Shown here: one piece after another, positions 39,917 through 48,460 of the stretch
Layout of the letters: the number at the start of each line of letters is the position of its first letter
Numbering within the stretch: the stretch's first letter is position 1
Origin: Micromonospora sp. NBRC 110009
Lineage (GTDB): Bacteria; Actinomycetota; Actinomycetes; Mycobacteriales; Micromonosporaceae
Assembly: GCF_030518795.1 (NCBI RefSeq)
Contig: NZ_CP130427.1
Span: 3,286,001-3,350,000, forward strand
Length of the DNA: 64,000 bases
Reading direction: 5' to 3'
Position numbers and translations under genes: made by a program
The notes under the pieces: model-generated
Seen by the model: only the letters and a program-made list of their open reading frames with translations
Database searches by the model: none
Told to the model about the DNA's origin: nothing

Positions 39917-40615
39917 GTGGCCCGACGTGTGGTGGTGGCGTTGCTCGGCCCGGTGGCCTGGACGCCTCCGGGGATCGACCCGGCACGGTGGCGCACCGCG
40001 CTCGCCGAGGACGTGGTGGACCTGCTGGCCACGCTGCACGAGGTGGAGATCGCGGTTGCGGTGACCCCGGAGGACCGCTGGCTGGCCGACGCCGTGGTCT
40101 GGCCGGGCACGGCCGTCCACGAGGTTGCCGAACCCACCGTCAACGCCGTCTTCACCGCGCTGTCGAGGGCCGCCGCACCGGGCACGGGGGCCGGGCCGGG
40201 CGAGGATGTCGCCTCGGCCGACACCGCTGCCCCGGCCCGGACCGGCGGGACTTCCTCGGGCGGGTACGACCAGGCTGCCGTGGTGGTCGCCGACGCGCCC
40301 GACGTTCCCGGACTCACCCTAGGCAAGCTGCTCCGGCCGCTCTCCAGCCGCCCGGTCGCGGTCGCTCCGGTGGAGGGCGACGGCCCGGGCCTACTCGGCG
40401 TGGCCGCCCGGCTGCCCGTACCGGGCTGGTTGCCGGCGCTGGACGTGGACACGGCCGTGCCGGCCGACCTGCGCGCGGCCGCCCCGCGCCCCGGCGACGT
40501 GGCCGTCACCGCCGGCTGGCGCCGGCTGCGCGGCCCCGCCGACCTGGCCACCCTCGACCCGGCCTTCGAAGGCTGGGAAGCCACCCGCGCCCTGCTCTCC
40601 GGCCAGCCCGGCTGA
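39917..40615 (+). CDS. DUF2064/CofC-like nucleotidyltransferase-related protein
   Basis: 232 residues. It begins VARRVVVALLGPVAW and contains QAAVVVADAPDVPGLTLGKLLRPL, close to the VVVAPDLPGL-type motif of DUF2064 glycosyltransferase/nucleotidyltransferase-fold proteins, then LLGVAARLPVPGWLPALDVDT. An alanine/glycine-rich insert sits at about residues 85-115. The fold assignment is by pattern only, and the nucleotide-binding N-terminus is weak, so it may be an inactive relative. Leaderless start. Confidence 0.55.
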   Translation: MARRVVVALLGPVAWTPPGIDPARWRTALAEDVVDLLATLHEVEIAVAVTPEDRWLADAVVWPGTAVHEVAEPTVNAVFTALSRAAAPGTGAGPGEDVASADTAAPARTGGTSSGGYDQAAVVVADAPDVPGLTLGKLLRPLSSRPVAVAPVEGDGPGLLGVAARLPVPGWLPALDVDTAVPADLRAAAPRPGDVAVTAGWRRLRGPADLATLDPAFEGWEATRALLSGQPG

Positions 40616-40678
40616 CCGACCGACGCCACCAGGAGCCGCACAGCCTGCGCGGATCCTGGTGGCGCCGCGACGGCCGAG

Positions 40679-41962
40679 TCAGGGCTTGTTGTCGCCCTCG
40701 CCCTCGTCCTCGCCCGGGGGCTGCTCCTCCGGGGCGCCGGGGGCGGTGAAGTCGAAGTTCGCCAACTCCTCGTCGAGGTCGTTGGTCGTCGCGGCGAACG
40801 CCTCCGGGTTGGCGAAGTCGTCGTCCGAGGGGAGCAGGTCCGGGTGGCCCCAGACCGCGTCCCGGCCGGCGATCCCGCGCTGTTCGGTCAGCGCCGCCCA
40901 GAGCACGGTGGCCTCGCGCAGCCGGCGCGGTCGCAGCTCCAGGCCGACCAGGGCGGCGAAGGTCTGCTCGGCCGGCCCACCGGCCGCCCGGCGGCGGCGG
41001 AAGGCCTCGCCGAGGCGTACGACGTTGGGCAGCCGGTCGCCCGCGGCGCTGTCGACCACGTGGCACACCCAGCCCTCGACCAGGGCGAGCACCGTCTCCA
41101 GCCGGGCCAGCGAGGCCTTCTGTGCCGGGGTGTCCTCCGGGGTGAAGATGCCCTCCAGGGCGATCGCCTGCATCGACTCCGGATCGGCCGGGTCGACCCG
41201 GCCCATCGCCTCCTCGATCGCCTCCCGGTTGACCCGGATGCCGGCGGCGTAGTTCTCCACGGCCGTGAGCACGTGCCCGCGCAGCCACGGGACGTGCTGG
41301 AAGAGCCGCTGGTGGGCGGCCTCGCGCAGGGCGACGTAGAGGCGTACCTCGTCCTCGGGCAGCTCCAGGCCCTCGCCGTACGCCCGGATGTTGGCCGGGA
41401 TCAGCGCGCCGGTGCCGGCGGGGCCGAGCGGCAGGCCGATGTCGCCGGCCGAGAGCACCTCGGCGGCGAGCGAGCCGAGCGCCTGGCCGAGCTGGCCGCC
41501 GAAGAGCGCGCCACCCAGCGTGGCGACCATCGACTGCATCGGGCCGAGCTGAGCCCGGGCCTCCGGCGGCACCAGGTCGCCCATCGCGCCGACCATCCGG
41601 CTGGCCACCGGGTCGCAGAGCTTGCGCCAGACGTCGAGGGTCTTGTAGATCCACTCGTTGCGGTTCCAGGCGACCGACGCCCGGATGCCGGACGGCCACG
41701 AGGTGGCCGGCTCCAGCCAGAGGTCGGCGATGCGCAGGGCCTCCTCCACCGCGTTGCGTTCGAACGGCGAGACCGCCGGGTCGCCGGCGGCGGCGAGCTG
41801 GCTGGCGGCCACCTGCCGGGCGAGGTCCCAGTTGACCGGTCCGCTGCCCGGCGCGGAGAGCAGGTGCTGCAACTGCGACATGAACTGCTGCATCTGCGCG
41901 GGATCGTTGGGGTCTGGTGGTTGCCCACCCGGGAGCGCGAAGCCGAACGGAATATCAGGCAC
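40679..41962 (-). CDS. zinc-dependent metalloprotease (DUF2342)
   Basis: 427 residues. VPDIPFGFALPGG opens the protein, and a Pro/Gln/Met-rich segment follows. VRLYVALREAAHQRLFQHVPWL is the conserved metal-site helix of the DUF2342 family, and LALVEGWVCHVVD supplies the next conserved Glu-Gly-Trp. An acidic tail (EEQPPGEDEGEGDNKP) ends it. GTG 41962 is chosen because TACCGT lies exactly seven bases upstream; longer frames give non-family residues. Order with the PDZ gene matches Rv3195-Rv3194c in mycobacteria. Confidence 0.85.
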   Translation of the reverse strand: MPDIPFGFALPGGQPPDPNDPAQMQQFMSQLQHLLSAPGSGPVNWDLARQVAASQLAAAGDPAVSPFERNAVEEALRIADLWLEPATSWPSGIRASVAWNRNEWIYKTLDVWRKLCDPVASRMVGAMGDLVPPEARAQLGPMQSMVATLGGALFGGQLGQALGSLAAEVLSAGDIGLPLGPAGTGALIPANIRAYGEGLELPEDEVRLYVALREAAHQRLFQHVPWLRGHVLTAVENYAAGIRVNREAIEEAMGRVDPADPESMQAIALEGIFTPEDTPAQKASLARLETVLALVEGWVCHVVDSAAGDRLPNVVRLGEAFRRRRAAGGPAEQTFAALVGLELRPRRLREATVLWAALTEQRGIAGRDAVWGHPDLLPSDDDFANPEAFAATTNDLDEELANFDFTAPGAPEEQPPGEDEGEGDNKP

Positions 41963-41969
41963 GACGTCT

Positions 41970-41975
41970 ACGGTA
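41970..41975 (-). promoter_or_regulatory. -10 box TACCGT of the metalloprotease gene
   Basis: TACCGT in minus sense, seven bases before GTG 41962; the same hexamer and spacing occur at dapD and dapE. Confidence 0.55.
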
Positions 41976-42064
41976 CGCGTGCCGCGCCGCAGGTCGCGCC
42001 CGCTGGCGTTGCGCTGAGGGCGAAGTCCGCCGGTCGTCGCGCCGGACATCACGGGCCCTATCGG

Positions 42065-42070
42065 TACGCT
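42065..42070 (+). promoter_or_regulatory. -10 box TACGCT of the PDZ-protease gene
   Basis: TACGCT, seven bases, then ATG 42078. Confidence 0.5.
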
Positions 42071-42077
42071 CTGCCGC

Positions 42078-43091
42078 ATGAGACGTCGCGGCGTGACCGT
42101 TCTCCTCGGTGCACTGCTCACCGCCCTGCTCAGCGTCGGGGTGCTGAGCGTGCCCATCCCGTACGTGGTGCTCGGTCCCGGCCCGACGGTCAACACCCTC
42201 GGCACCTCCGACGGCAAGGAGGTCATCCAGGTCGACGGGCGGCCCACGTCCACGTCCGCCGGCCAGTTGCGGCTCACCACGGTCGGCGTGCAGCCCACCG
42301 TCCGGCTCCGCTCGGCACTGGCCGGCTGGTTCTCCCGGGACGAGGCGGTGGTGCCGCGCGAGCTGGTCTACCCGCCGGGCGAGTCGCAGGAGGAGGTCGA
42401 GAAGCGCAACGCCGAGGACTTCCAGAACTCGCAGACCAGCGCGGAGACGGCCGCGCTGCGGGAGTTGGGCTACCCGATCCAGGTGCTGGTGAAGGCGGTC
42501 ACCCCGGGCGGATCGTCGGTCGACGTGCTCAAGACCAACGACGTGCTCACCTCGGTCGACGGCCAGCAGGTGACCAGCGCCGCCCGGCTCACCGAGCTGA
42601 TCCGGGCCAAGCCGGCGGGGACCGCGCTGAAGATCGGGTACACCCGGGCCGGCGTTCCGGCCACCGCCACGGTGACCAGCCGGGAGCAGGACGGCCGGCC
42701 GCGGATCGGCATCGAGATCGACCAGCAGCAGCCGCACCCGTTCACCCTCAAGATCGATCTCGGGGACATCGGCGGGCCGAGCGCCGGGCTGATGTTCGCG
42801 CTGGGCATCGTCGACAAGCTGGAGCCGGCCGACCTGACCGGCGGGAAGGTCATCGCGGGCACCGGCACCATCGACGACGAGGGCCGGGTCGGGCCGATCG
42901 GTGGCATCGCCCAGAAGCTGGTCGGCGCCAAGGACGCCGGGGCGAAGGTCTTCCTGGTGCCCGCCGACAACTGCGCCGAGGCGGTCCGCAACCCCCAGCC
43001 CGACCTGCCGTTGCTCAAGGTGGCGTCGCTGGACGACGCGCTGAAGGCGCTGGAGACGCTGCGTGCCGGAGGGCAGCCGACCCGCTGCTGA
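42078..43091 (+). CDS. PDZ and Lon-like (S16) membrane-anchored protease, YlbL type
   Basis: 337 residues. One N-terminal membrane anchor (VTVLLGALLTALLSVGVLSV), then VPIPYVVLGPGPTVNTLG as in the YlbL family. A PDZ domain spans about residues 130-210 (VLKTNDVLTSVDGQQVTS). The C-terminal Lon protease fold has GDIGGPSAGLMFALGI with the nucleophilic Ser and IGGIAQKLVGAKDAGA with the catalytic Lys. It acts outside the cytoplasmic membrane. It precedes the UPF0182 gene, as in Rv3194c-Rv3193c. Confidence 0.92.
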   Translation: MRRRGVTVLLGALLTALLSVGVLSVPIPYVVLGPGPTVNTLGTSDGKEVIQVDGRPTSTSAGQLRLTTVGVQPTVRLRSALAGWFSRDEAVVPRELVYPPGESQEEVEKRNAEDFQNSQTSAETAALRELGYPIQVLVKAVTPGGSSVDVLKTNDVLTSVDGQQVTSAARLTELIRAKPAGTALKIGYTRAGVPATATVTSREQDGRPRIGIEIDQQQPHPFTLKIDLGDIGGPSAGLMFALGIVDKLEPADLTGGKVIAGTGTIDDEGRVGPIGGIAQKLVGAKDAGAKVFLVPADNCAEAVRNPQPDLPLLKVASLDDALKALETLRAGGQPTRC

Positions 43092-43208
43092 GCCGGCCCG
43101 GCGGTCCGCCGGACGATCGTGACGTGACCTTGACCCGACGTGTTCAGGAACACCCCGTACTCTGGGTGCCTGGTCGGAGCCGATCACATCGAGCGTGCGG
43201 AGCCAACA

Positions 43209-46199
43209 GTGGTCATGCGTAGCAGCCCCCTGCCGAGGATGAGTCGGCGCGGACGCGTCACCATCGGGGTCCTGATCGGGGTGTTCCTGCTGTTCACCCT
43301 GCTCGGCTGGGGTGTCAACGCGTGGACCGACTGGCTCTGGTTCGACGAGGTCCGCTACACCCAGGTCTTCACCGGCGTGCTCGCCACCCGGCTGCTGCTG
43401 TTCCTGGTGATCGGGCTCGGCATGGCGCTGGTCATCGCCGGCAACCTCTGGCTGGCCTACCGGCTGCGCCCGCGGCTGCGGCCGCACTCCCCGGAGCAGG
43501 CCACGCTGGAGCGCTACCGGATGCTGCTGAGCCCGCGGCTCGGCACCTGGATCGCCCTGGCCGCCGCGGTCATCGGGCTCTTCGCCGGGCTCTCCGCACA
43601 GAGCCGGTGGAGCCAGTGGCTGCTGTTCCGCAACGGCGGGAGCTTCGGCGTCAAGGACCCGGAGTTCGGGGTCGACGTCGGCTTCTACGTCTTCCAGCTG
43701 CCCTTCTGGCGCTACCTGCTCGGGGTCGGGTTCACCGCCGTGGTGCTCGCCCTGCTCGGCGCGCTGGCCATGCACTACGTCTTCGGCGGGGTGCGGCTGC
43801 AGGGCGTCGGCGACCGGATGACCAACGCGGCCCGGGCCCACCTGAGCACGCTGGTCGCCGTCTTCGTCCTGCTCAAGGCCGTCGCGTACGTGCTGGACCG
43901 GCGGGCGATGCTGCTGGAGTACAACGAGGGCGCCAAGCTCTACGGCGCCGGCTACGCCGACGTGAACGCGCTGCTCCCGGCGAAGGAGATCCTGGCGTAC
44001 ATCTCGGTCGTGGTGGCGATCGCGATCATCGTGTTCTCCAACGCGGTGATGCGGAACCTGGTCTGGCCCGGGATCGCGCTGGCCCTGCTCGGGGTCTCCG
44101 CGGTGGCGATCGGCGGCATCTACCCGTGGGCGGTGCAGACCTTCGAGGTCAAGCCGAGCGCCCGGGACAAGGAGGCGCCGTACATCCAGCGGAGCATCGA
44201 GGCGACGCGGGCCGCGTACGGGCTGACGGCCACGAAGAGCACCGGGTACGCGGCGAACAATCTCGTCCCGCCGGCCAGCCTGGCCACCGACACCTCGGTG
44301 GTGCCGAACGCCCGGCTGCTCGACCCGCAGCTGGTCTCCGAGACGTACACCCAGCTCCAGCAGGTCCGGGGCTTCTACGACTTCGGCCCGAAGCTGGACA
44401 TCGACCGGTACGCGGTGGCCGGCAAGACCTCCGACTACGTGGTCGGGGTCCGCGAGATCAACTACGGCGAGCTGACCGACCAGCAGAGCAACTGGATCAA
44501 CCGGCACACCGTCTACACCCACGGCTACGGCCTGGTCGCCGCCCCGGCCAACCAGGTGGTCTGCGGCGGCCAGCCGTTCTTCGTCTCCGGCTTCCTGGGC
44601 GAGAAGGCGCAGGAGGCCTGCTCCTCGCAGGCGGAGCAGATCCCGGCCCAGCAGCCGCGGATCTACTACGGCGAGCGGATGGAGCCCGACGACTACGCCA
44701 TCGTCGGGCAGACCGGCGACCGGAACGTGGAGTTCGACCGGCCGACCTCCACCGGTGGCGAGCAGTACTACACCTACACCGGCGAGGGCGGCGTCAAGAT
44801 CGGCTCGTTCACCCGCCGGCTGCTCTACTCGATCAAGGAGCAGGAGTCGAACTTCCTCCTCTCCGAGGCGGTGAACAACGACTCCAAGCTGCTCTACGTG
44901 CGCAACCCGCGCGACCGGGTGGAGAAGGTCGCGCCGTTCCTCACGGTGGACGGCGACCCGTACCCGGCGGTGGTGAACGGCCGGGTCCTCTGGATCATCG
45001 ACGGCTACACCACGGCGGCGACCTACCCGTACGCCGAGCGGGTCAACCTCCAGGCCGAGACGGCCGACGAACTCACCGGGCGGGGCACCTTCCAGCTCGC
45101 CCGGGAGAACGTCAACTACATCCGCAACTCGGTGAAGGCCACCGTCGACGCGTACGACGGCACGGTGAAGCTCTACGCCTTCGACGACGCGGACCCGGTG
45201 CTGAAGGCGTGGAACAAGGCGTTCGGCGGCGACCTGGTGCTGCCCAAGGGCGACATCCCGCCGGAGCTGGCCGAGCACTTCCGCTACCCGGCCGACCTGT
45301 TCAAGGTGCAGCGCAACCTGCTCACCAAGTTCCACGTCACCGACCCCGGCGACTTCTACTCCGGCCAGGACTTCTGGCAGGTGCCCAACGTGCCGGACGC
45401 CCCGGACAGCGGGCAGAAGCAGCCCCCGTACTACCTCTTCACCCAGTTCCCGAAGCAGGACGGGCCGCGCTTCCAGCTCACCTCGGCGGTCACCCCGAAC
45501 GGCCGGCAGAACCTGGCCGCGCTGATCTCCGGGTCGTACGTCGACGGGCAGCCGAAGCTGGAGGTGCTGGAGCTGCCGGACCAGACCCGGATCTCCGGCC
45601 CGGTCCAGGTGCACCAACAGATGACCAACAACGCCGACATCCGGCAACAGCTCAACCTGCTCTCCTCCAATCAGGCGCAGGTGCAGTACGGCAACCTGCT
45701 CTCGCTGCCGTTCGCCGACGGGATGCTCTACGTCGAGCCGGTCTACGTGAAGAGCAGCAACCAGGACGCGTACCCATTGCTGCAGAAGGTGCTGCTCTCG
45801 TACGGCGACGGCGGCTCGTACGTGGTGCTCGCGAACAACCTCGGCGACGGCATCAAGCAGCTCGTCGAGCAGGGCAAACGCGCCACCCCGGGCAATCCGC
45901 CCGCCCCGGGTGGCGGCACCCCGCCGCCGACCGGCGGCACCAGCCCGCCGGTGCTCACCGGTGAGCTGGCCCAGGCCGCCGAGCGGGTGCAGGGCGCGAT
46001 CGCGGAGGTCAGGGCGGCCCAGGCGTCCGGCGACTTCGAGCGGTACGGGCGGGCGCTGAAGGCGCTGGACGAGGCGATGTCCGCGTTCCAGCAGGCGCAG
46101 ACGGCGGCCAATCCGTCGGCGGCCCCGTCGCCCGGCGGCAGCGCCCCGGCCTCGCCGTCGGCCGCACCGCCGACCTCCTCACCGTCACCGAACGGCTGA
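43209..46199 (+). CDS. UPF0182 family large membrane protein
   Basis: 996 residues. The first third has seven membrane spans: VTIGVLIGVFLLFTLLGWGV, then WFDEVRYTQVFTGVLATRLLL and others up to IALALLGVSAVAIGGIYPW. The rest is a large extracytoplasmic domain with YIQRSIEATRAAYGL, QQVRGFYDF and TNNADIRQQLNLL, all UPF0182 hallmarks. The tail has a Pro/Gly-rich linker, a short helix (ERVQGAIAEVRAAQ) and a Ser/Pro/Ala end. GTG 43209 has GGAG six bases ahead. The function is unknown. A terminator hairpin follows. Confidence 0.92.
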   Translation: MVMRSSPLPRMSRRGRVTIGVLIGVFLLFTLLGWGVNAWTDWLWFDEVRYTQVFTGVLATRLLLFLVIGLGMALVIAGNLWLAYRLRPRLRPHSPEQATLERYRMLLSPRLGTWIALAAAVIGLFAGLSAQSRWSQWLLFRNGGSFGVKDPEFGVDVGFYVFQLPFWRYLLGVGFTAVVLALLGALAMHYVFGGVRLQGVGDRMTNAARAHLSTLVAVFVLLKAVAYVLDRRAMLLEYNEGAKLYGAGYADVNALLPAKEILAYISVVVAIAIIVFSNAVMRNLVWPGIALALLGVSAVAIGGIYPWAVQTFEVKPSARDKEAPYIQRSIEATRAAYGLTATKSTGYAANNLVPPASLATDTSVVPNARLLDPQLVSETYTQLQQVRGFYDFGPKLDIDRYAVAGKTSDYVVGVREINYGELTDQQSNWINRHTVYTHGYGLVAAPANQVVCGGQPFFVSGFLGEKAQEACSSQAEQIPAQQPRIYYGERMEPDDYAIVGQTGDRNVEFDRPTSTGGEQYYTYTGEGGVKIGSFTRRLLYSIKEQESNFLLSEAVNNDSKLLYVRNPRDRVEKVAPFLTVDGDPYPAVVNGRVLWIIDGYTTAATYPYAERVNLQAETADELTGRGTFQLARENVNYIRNSVKATVDAYDGTVKLYAFDDADPVLKAWNKAFGGDLVLPKGDIPPELAEHFRYPADLFKVQRNLLTKFHVTDPGDFYSGQDFWQVPNVPDAPDSGQKQPPYYLFTQFPKQDGPRFQLTSAVTPNGRQNLAALISGSYVDGQPKLEVLELPDQTRISGPVQVHQQMTNNADIRQQLNLLSSNQAQVQYGNLLSLPFADGMLYVEPVYVKSSNQDAYPLLQKVLLSYGDGGSYVVLANNLGDGIKQLVEQGKRATPGNPPAPGGGTPPPTGGTSPPVLTGELAQAAERVQGAIAEVRAAQASGDFERYGRALKALDEAMSAFQQAQTAANPSAAPSPGGSAPASPSAAPPTSSPSPNG

Positions 46200-46216
46200 C
46201 GCCGACCCGACCACCC

Positions 46217-46260
46217 GAGCCCGTGGCCCGGAACCCGAAGCGGTCCCGGACCACGGGCTC
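46217..46260 (+). terminator. terminator after UPF0182 gene
   Basis: GAGCCCGTGG (46217-46226) with CCACGGGCTC (46251-46260), perfect 10-bp stem with a partly self-pairing 24-base loop. Confidence 0.65.
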
Positions 46261-46341
46261 GTGTCGCTTTCCGGACGGAAGGCCCGCAACCCGGCGCCCG
46301 GTTCAACCGTCAACAGGGCAGGTGGACCGAGGGGGAGGCCG

Positions 46342-46851
46342 ATGCGGGACGCGAACAGCTTCGACGACTTCTACCGCAGCACGTCGGCGCGGACGCTCCG
46401 CTACGGCTACGCGGTGGCGGATGATCCCGGCGAGGCGCAGGACCTCGTCCAGGAGGCGTACGCCCGGGCCTGGCGGCAGTGGGCGAAGCTGGCTGCCCAC
46501 CCGGCCCCCGAGGCCTGGCTGCGGCTGGTGATCAGTCGGCTGGCGACCGATCGCTGGCGGCGGCTGCGGAGCTGGCGGCTGGCGGCCAGCCGCACCGGAC
46601 CACCGGACGACGTCCGGCCGCCCGGCGAGGAGACGGTGCTGCTGGTCGGCGCGCTCCGGCAGTTGCCGGTCCGGCAGCGGCAGGCCCTCGCCCTGCACTA
46701 CCTGTTCGACATGCCGGTGGAGGAGATCGCCCGGGAGGCCGGCGTCCCCACCGGCACCGTGAAGTCCTGGCTGGCCCGTGGCCGGGCCCGGCTGGCCGAG
46801 CTGCTGCCCGGGGTGGCCACCGAGGAGCTGGAGGTCAACGATGTCGCGTGA
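46342..46851 (+). CDS. SigE-family ECF RNA polymerase sigma factor
   Basis: 169 residues. Region 2 reads FDDFYRSTSARTLRYGYAV, DDPGEAQDLVQEAYARAWRQW and LRLVISRLATDRWRR; region 4 reads LRQLPVRQRQALALHYLFDM, PVEEIAREAGVPTGTVKSWL. This is the SigE-family (short ECF, actinobacterial) pattern. ATG 46342 has GGGGGAGG ahead. The next gene overlaps by 11 bases and encodes a membrane protein that may be its anti-sigma partner. Confidence 0.92.
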   Translation: MRDANSFDDFYRSTSARTLRYGYAVADDPGEAQDLVQEAYARAWRQWAKLAAHPAPEAWLRLVISRLATDRWRRLRSWRLAASRTGPPDDVRPPGEETVLLVGALRQLPVRQRQALALHYLFDMPVEEIAREAGVPTGTVKSWLARGRARLAELLPGVATEELEVNDVA

Positions 46852-47773
46852 ACTGACCCGTCTCTACCGGGCCCTGGCCGCCGACACCGACGAGCGGGCG
46901 CTGCCAGCGCCGGACCAGCTGCGCCGGCGGGCCGACCGGCAGGCGCGGAACCGGGCCGCGCTCGGCGCGCTGACCGCCGCCGTCCTGGTCGCCGGCACCG
47001 CCGTCGGCACCCGGATGGTGCTCATCGCCGGGCCGGACGCCCCGCCGGGACCGCCGGCCGCCAGCCCCACCGCCACCGGCACCCCGGCACCGTCGCCCAC
47101 CGCGAGCCCGTCCTCGCCGGTGCCGAGCCGGACCACCCAGCCGCCGTCGTCCCGTACGCCGGGCTCGCCGCCGCCGACGAGCGCCGGGCCGACGGCCACC
47201 ACCGCGATCAGCATCCCGGACCGCGCCTTCTTCGCCCTGCCTCCGGCGAACGATCTCGGGACGGCGGGGGATTTCGTCCCGGGGCCGGTGCTGCCGGAGC
47301 TGTGTGGCGCCATGCCCGGCGAGGGGCAGATCGCGCAGCGCCGGGCCCGCTCCCTGCCGTACCGGCTGGCGGACGCCGCGCCGGCGTCTGTGCCGGACGG
47401 CTACTACCGGCACAGCATCACCGTCTACCGGACGGGCGGGGCCGACGAGGCGCTGCGGGAGCTGCGGGGTGCCGTCCGGGACTGCCCGGAGCAGCCGGTG
47501 ACCGAGGCGCCGGCGGTGACCTCGACCCAGCGGCTGCTGGACGGCACCGGCTACGGCGACGAGTCGGTGCTCTTCGAGCTCCGCAACCCGAACCTGGATG
47601 TCGAGGGGCGGCCCGTCAGCGGTGAGGAGGTCCACCTGGTCCGCGCGATCCGGGTCGGCGACGTGGTGACCGTGCTCTGGGAGCAGGGCTGGGAGGGCAG
47701 TTCTACGGACCGCGCGCAGTTCGACGCCGACAGCGGTCGGGCGGCCGAGGCGCTGCGCGGGTGGCTGGGCTGA
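46841..47773 (+). CDS. membrane-anchored hypothetical protein, possible anti-sigma partner
   Basis: 310 residues. A short cytosolic N-terminus (MSRELTRLYRALAADTDERA) is followed by one membrane span near residues 40-62, a Pro/Ser/Thr-rich linker of about 60 residues, and an extracytoplasmic domain with two cysteines (PELCGAM and AVRDCPEQ). It overlaps the sigma gene by 11 bases. No zinc HxxxCxxC anti-sigma motif is present, so the anti-sigma role rests on position and topology only. Confidence 0.65.
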   Translation: MSRELTRLYRALAADTDERALPAPDQLRRRADRQARNRAALGALTAAVLVAGTAVGTRMVLIAGPDAPPGPPAASPTATGTPAPSPTASPSSPVPSRTTQPPSSRTPGSPPPTSAGPTATTAISIPDRAFFALPPANDLGTAGDFVPGPVLPELCGAMPGEGQIAQRRARSLPYRLADAAPASVPDGYYRHSITVYRTGGADEALRELRGAVRDCPEQPVTEAPAVTSTQRLLDGTGYGDESVLFELRNPNLDVEGRPVSGEEVHLVRAIRVGDVVTVLWEQGWEGSSTDRAQFDADSGRAAEALRGWLG

Positions 47774-47782
47774 GGGCCTGTT

Positions 47783-47812
47783 TTGCGCCCCCTGGGGTCG
47801 GTGCGCTACGGT
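47783..47812 (+). promoter_or_regulatory. promoter of first initiator tRNA
   Basis: -35 TTGCGC (47783-47788), 18-base spacer, -10 TACGGT (47807-47812), eleven bases ahead of the mature tRNA 5 end. Confidence 0.5.
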
Positions 47813-47823
47813 GTACGAACCGA

Positions 47824-47897
47824 CGCGGGGTGGAGCAGCTCGGTAGCTCGCTGGGCTCATAACCCAGAGGTCGCAGGTTCAAATCCTGTCCCCGCTA
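47824..47897 (+). tRNA. initiator tRNA-fMet(CAT), copy 1
   Basis: 74 bases from CGCGGGG to CCCCGCTA. The anticodon CAT (47858-47860) is flanked by the three G-C pairs of an initiator anticodon stem (CTGGG...CCCAG). Acceptor position 1 is unpaired with 72 (C-T), an initiator identity feature. D loop AGCTCGGTAGCT and T loop GGTTCAAATCC are intact. CCA is not encoded. Its own perfect terminator follows. Confidence 0.97.
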
Positions 47898-47903
47898 CTC
47901 GTC

Positions 47904-47939
47904 ACGAAGGGCCCCGGAGATCTCTCCGGGGCCCTTCGT
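47904..47939 (+). terminator. terminator of tRNA copy 1
   Basis: 17-bp perfect stem (47904-47920 with 47923-47939). The left arm reads ACGAAGGGCCCCGGAGA; the gap of two bases means the top pair or two must open. Confidence 0.85.
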
Positions 47940-47995
47940 CATGGGCGCCCCGGTCGCGTTCCGGGACCCGGCTGATCTCCACGGCGGAGATGCGA

Positions 47996-48001
47996 TAAGC
48001 T
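47996..48001 (+). promoter_or_regulatory. -10 box of second initiator tRNA
   Basis: TAAGCT, eleven bases ahead of the mature tRNA, the same spacing as copy 1. The -35 is not clear. Confidence 0.4.
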
Positions 48002-48012
48002 GTACGAGCCGA

Positions 48013-48086
48013 CGCGGGGTGGAGCAGCTCGGTAGCTCGCTGGGCTCATAACCCAGAGGTCGCAGGTTCAAATCCTGTCCCCGCTA
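48013..48086 (+). tRNA. initiator tRNA-fMet(CAT), copy 2
   Basis: Identical over all 74 bases to the copy at 47824, with anticodon CAT at 48047-48049. It has its own upstream TAAGCT box and downstream terminator, so it is an independently transcribed duplicate. Confidence 0.97.
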
Positions 48087-48093
48087 CTCGTCG

Positions 48094-48128
48094 CGAAAGG
48101 CCCCGGAGATTTACTCCGGGGCCTTTCG
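48094..48128 (+). terminator. terminator of tRNA copy 2
   Basis: 15-bp perfect stem (48094-48108 with 48114-48128), loop ATTTA. Relative to copy 1 one G-C pair is replaced by A-T on both arms. Confidence 0.85.
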
Positions 48129-48183
48129 TCCTTCTCCGGCCGTCCGCCCTGCCCCGGTTGCGTCGCTCGGCGAGGATGAGGGC

Positions 48184-48432
48184 ATGTCTGCTTGGAGCAA
48201 GTGGTGGGGCCGGCTCGGCGCGCTCCTCGGCGCGGTCGTGCTCTCGGTCTTCGTGCCGGCCGCGGCGTGGGCGTCCACCGGTACCGGCGAGCTGGTGGTG
48301 GAGGCTGCCCGGCGGCGGTCCCGCGGCGGTGGTGGCTTCCTCGGGCTGCTCTGCTGCCTGGTGGTGGTCGTGGTGATCGTGCTGCTGGTGCTGCGGCTGT
48401 TGCGCCGGCGGCGCGGCGGCCCGCCGCGCTGA
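48184..48432 (+). CDS. small membrane protein with signal-like N-terminus
   Basis: 82 residues. The first hydrophobic stretch (LGALLGAVVLSVFVPAAAWAS) ends in an AWA-type signal peptidase site. The second (FLGLLCCLVVVVVIVLLVLR) is a clear membrane span with two adjacent cysteines, followed by a basic RRRRGGPPR tail. ATG 48184 has GAGG at a fair distance. No family is recognised; a single-pass surface protein is likely. Confidence 0.6.
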   Translation: MSAWSKWWGRLGALLGAVVLSVFVPAAAWASTGTGELVVEAARRRSRGGGGFLGLLCCLVVVVVIVLLVLRLLRRRRGGPPR

Positions 48433-48460
48433 CCGGTCGGCCGCGCCCGGCCGACGGTGG

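Noticed and set aside
43130..43165. TGTTC-AG-GAACA near the UPF0182 start as an SOS (LexA) box
   Set aside because: The arms are in the reverse order of the actinobacterial GAAC-N4-GTTC box.
41955..45647. Very long open frame (over 1200 codons) on the minus strand opposite the PDZ and UPF0182 genes
   Set aside because: It is the complement of clear plus-strand coding sequence with G/C-rich third positions, and its translation is His/Arg/Val/Gly-rich without any domain.
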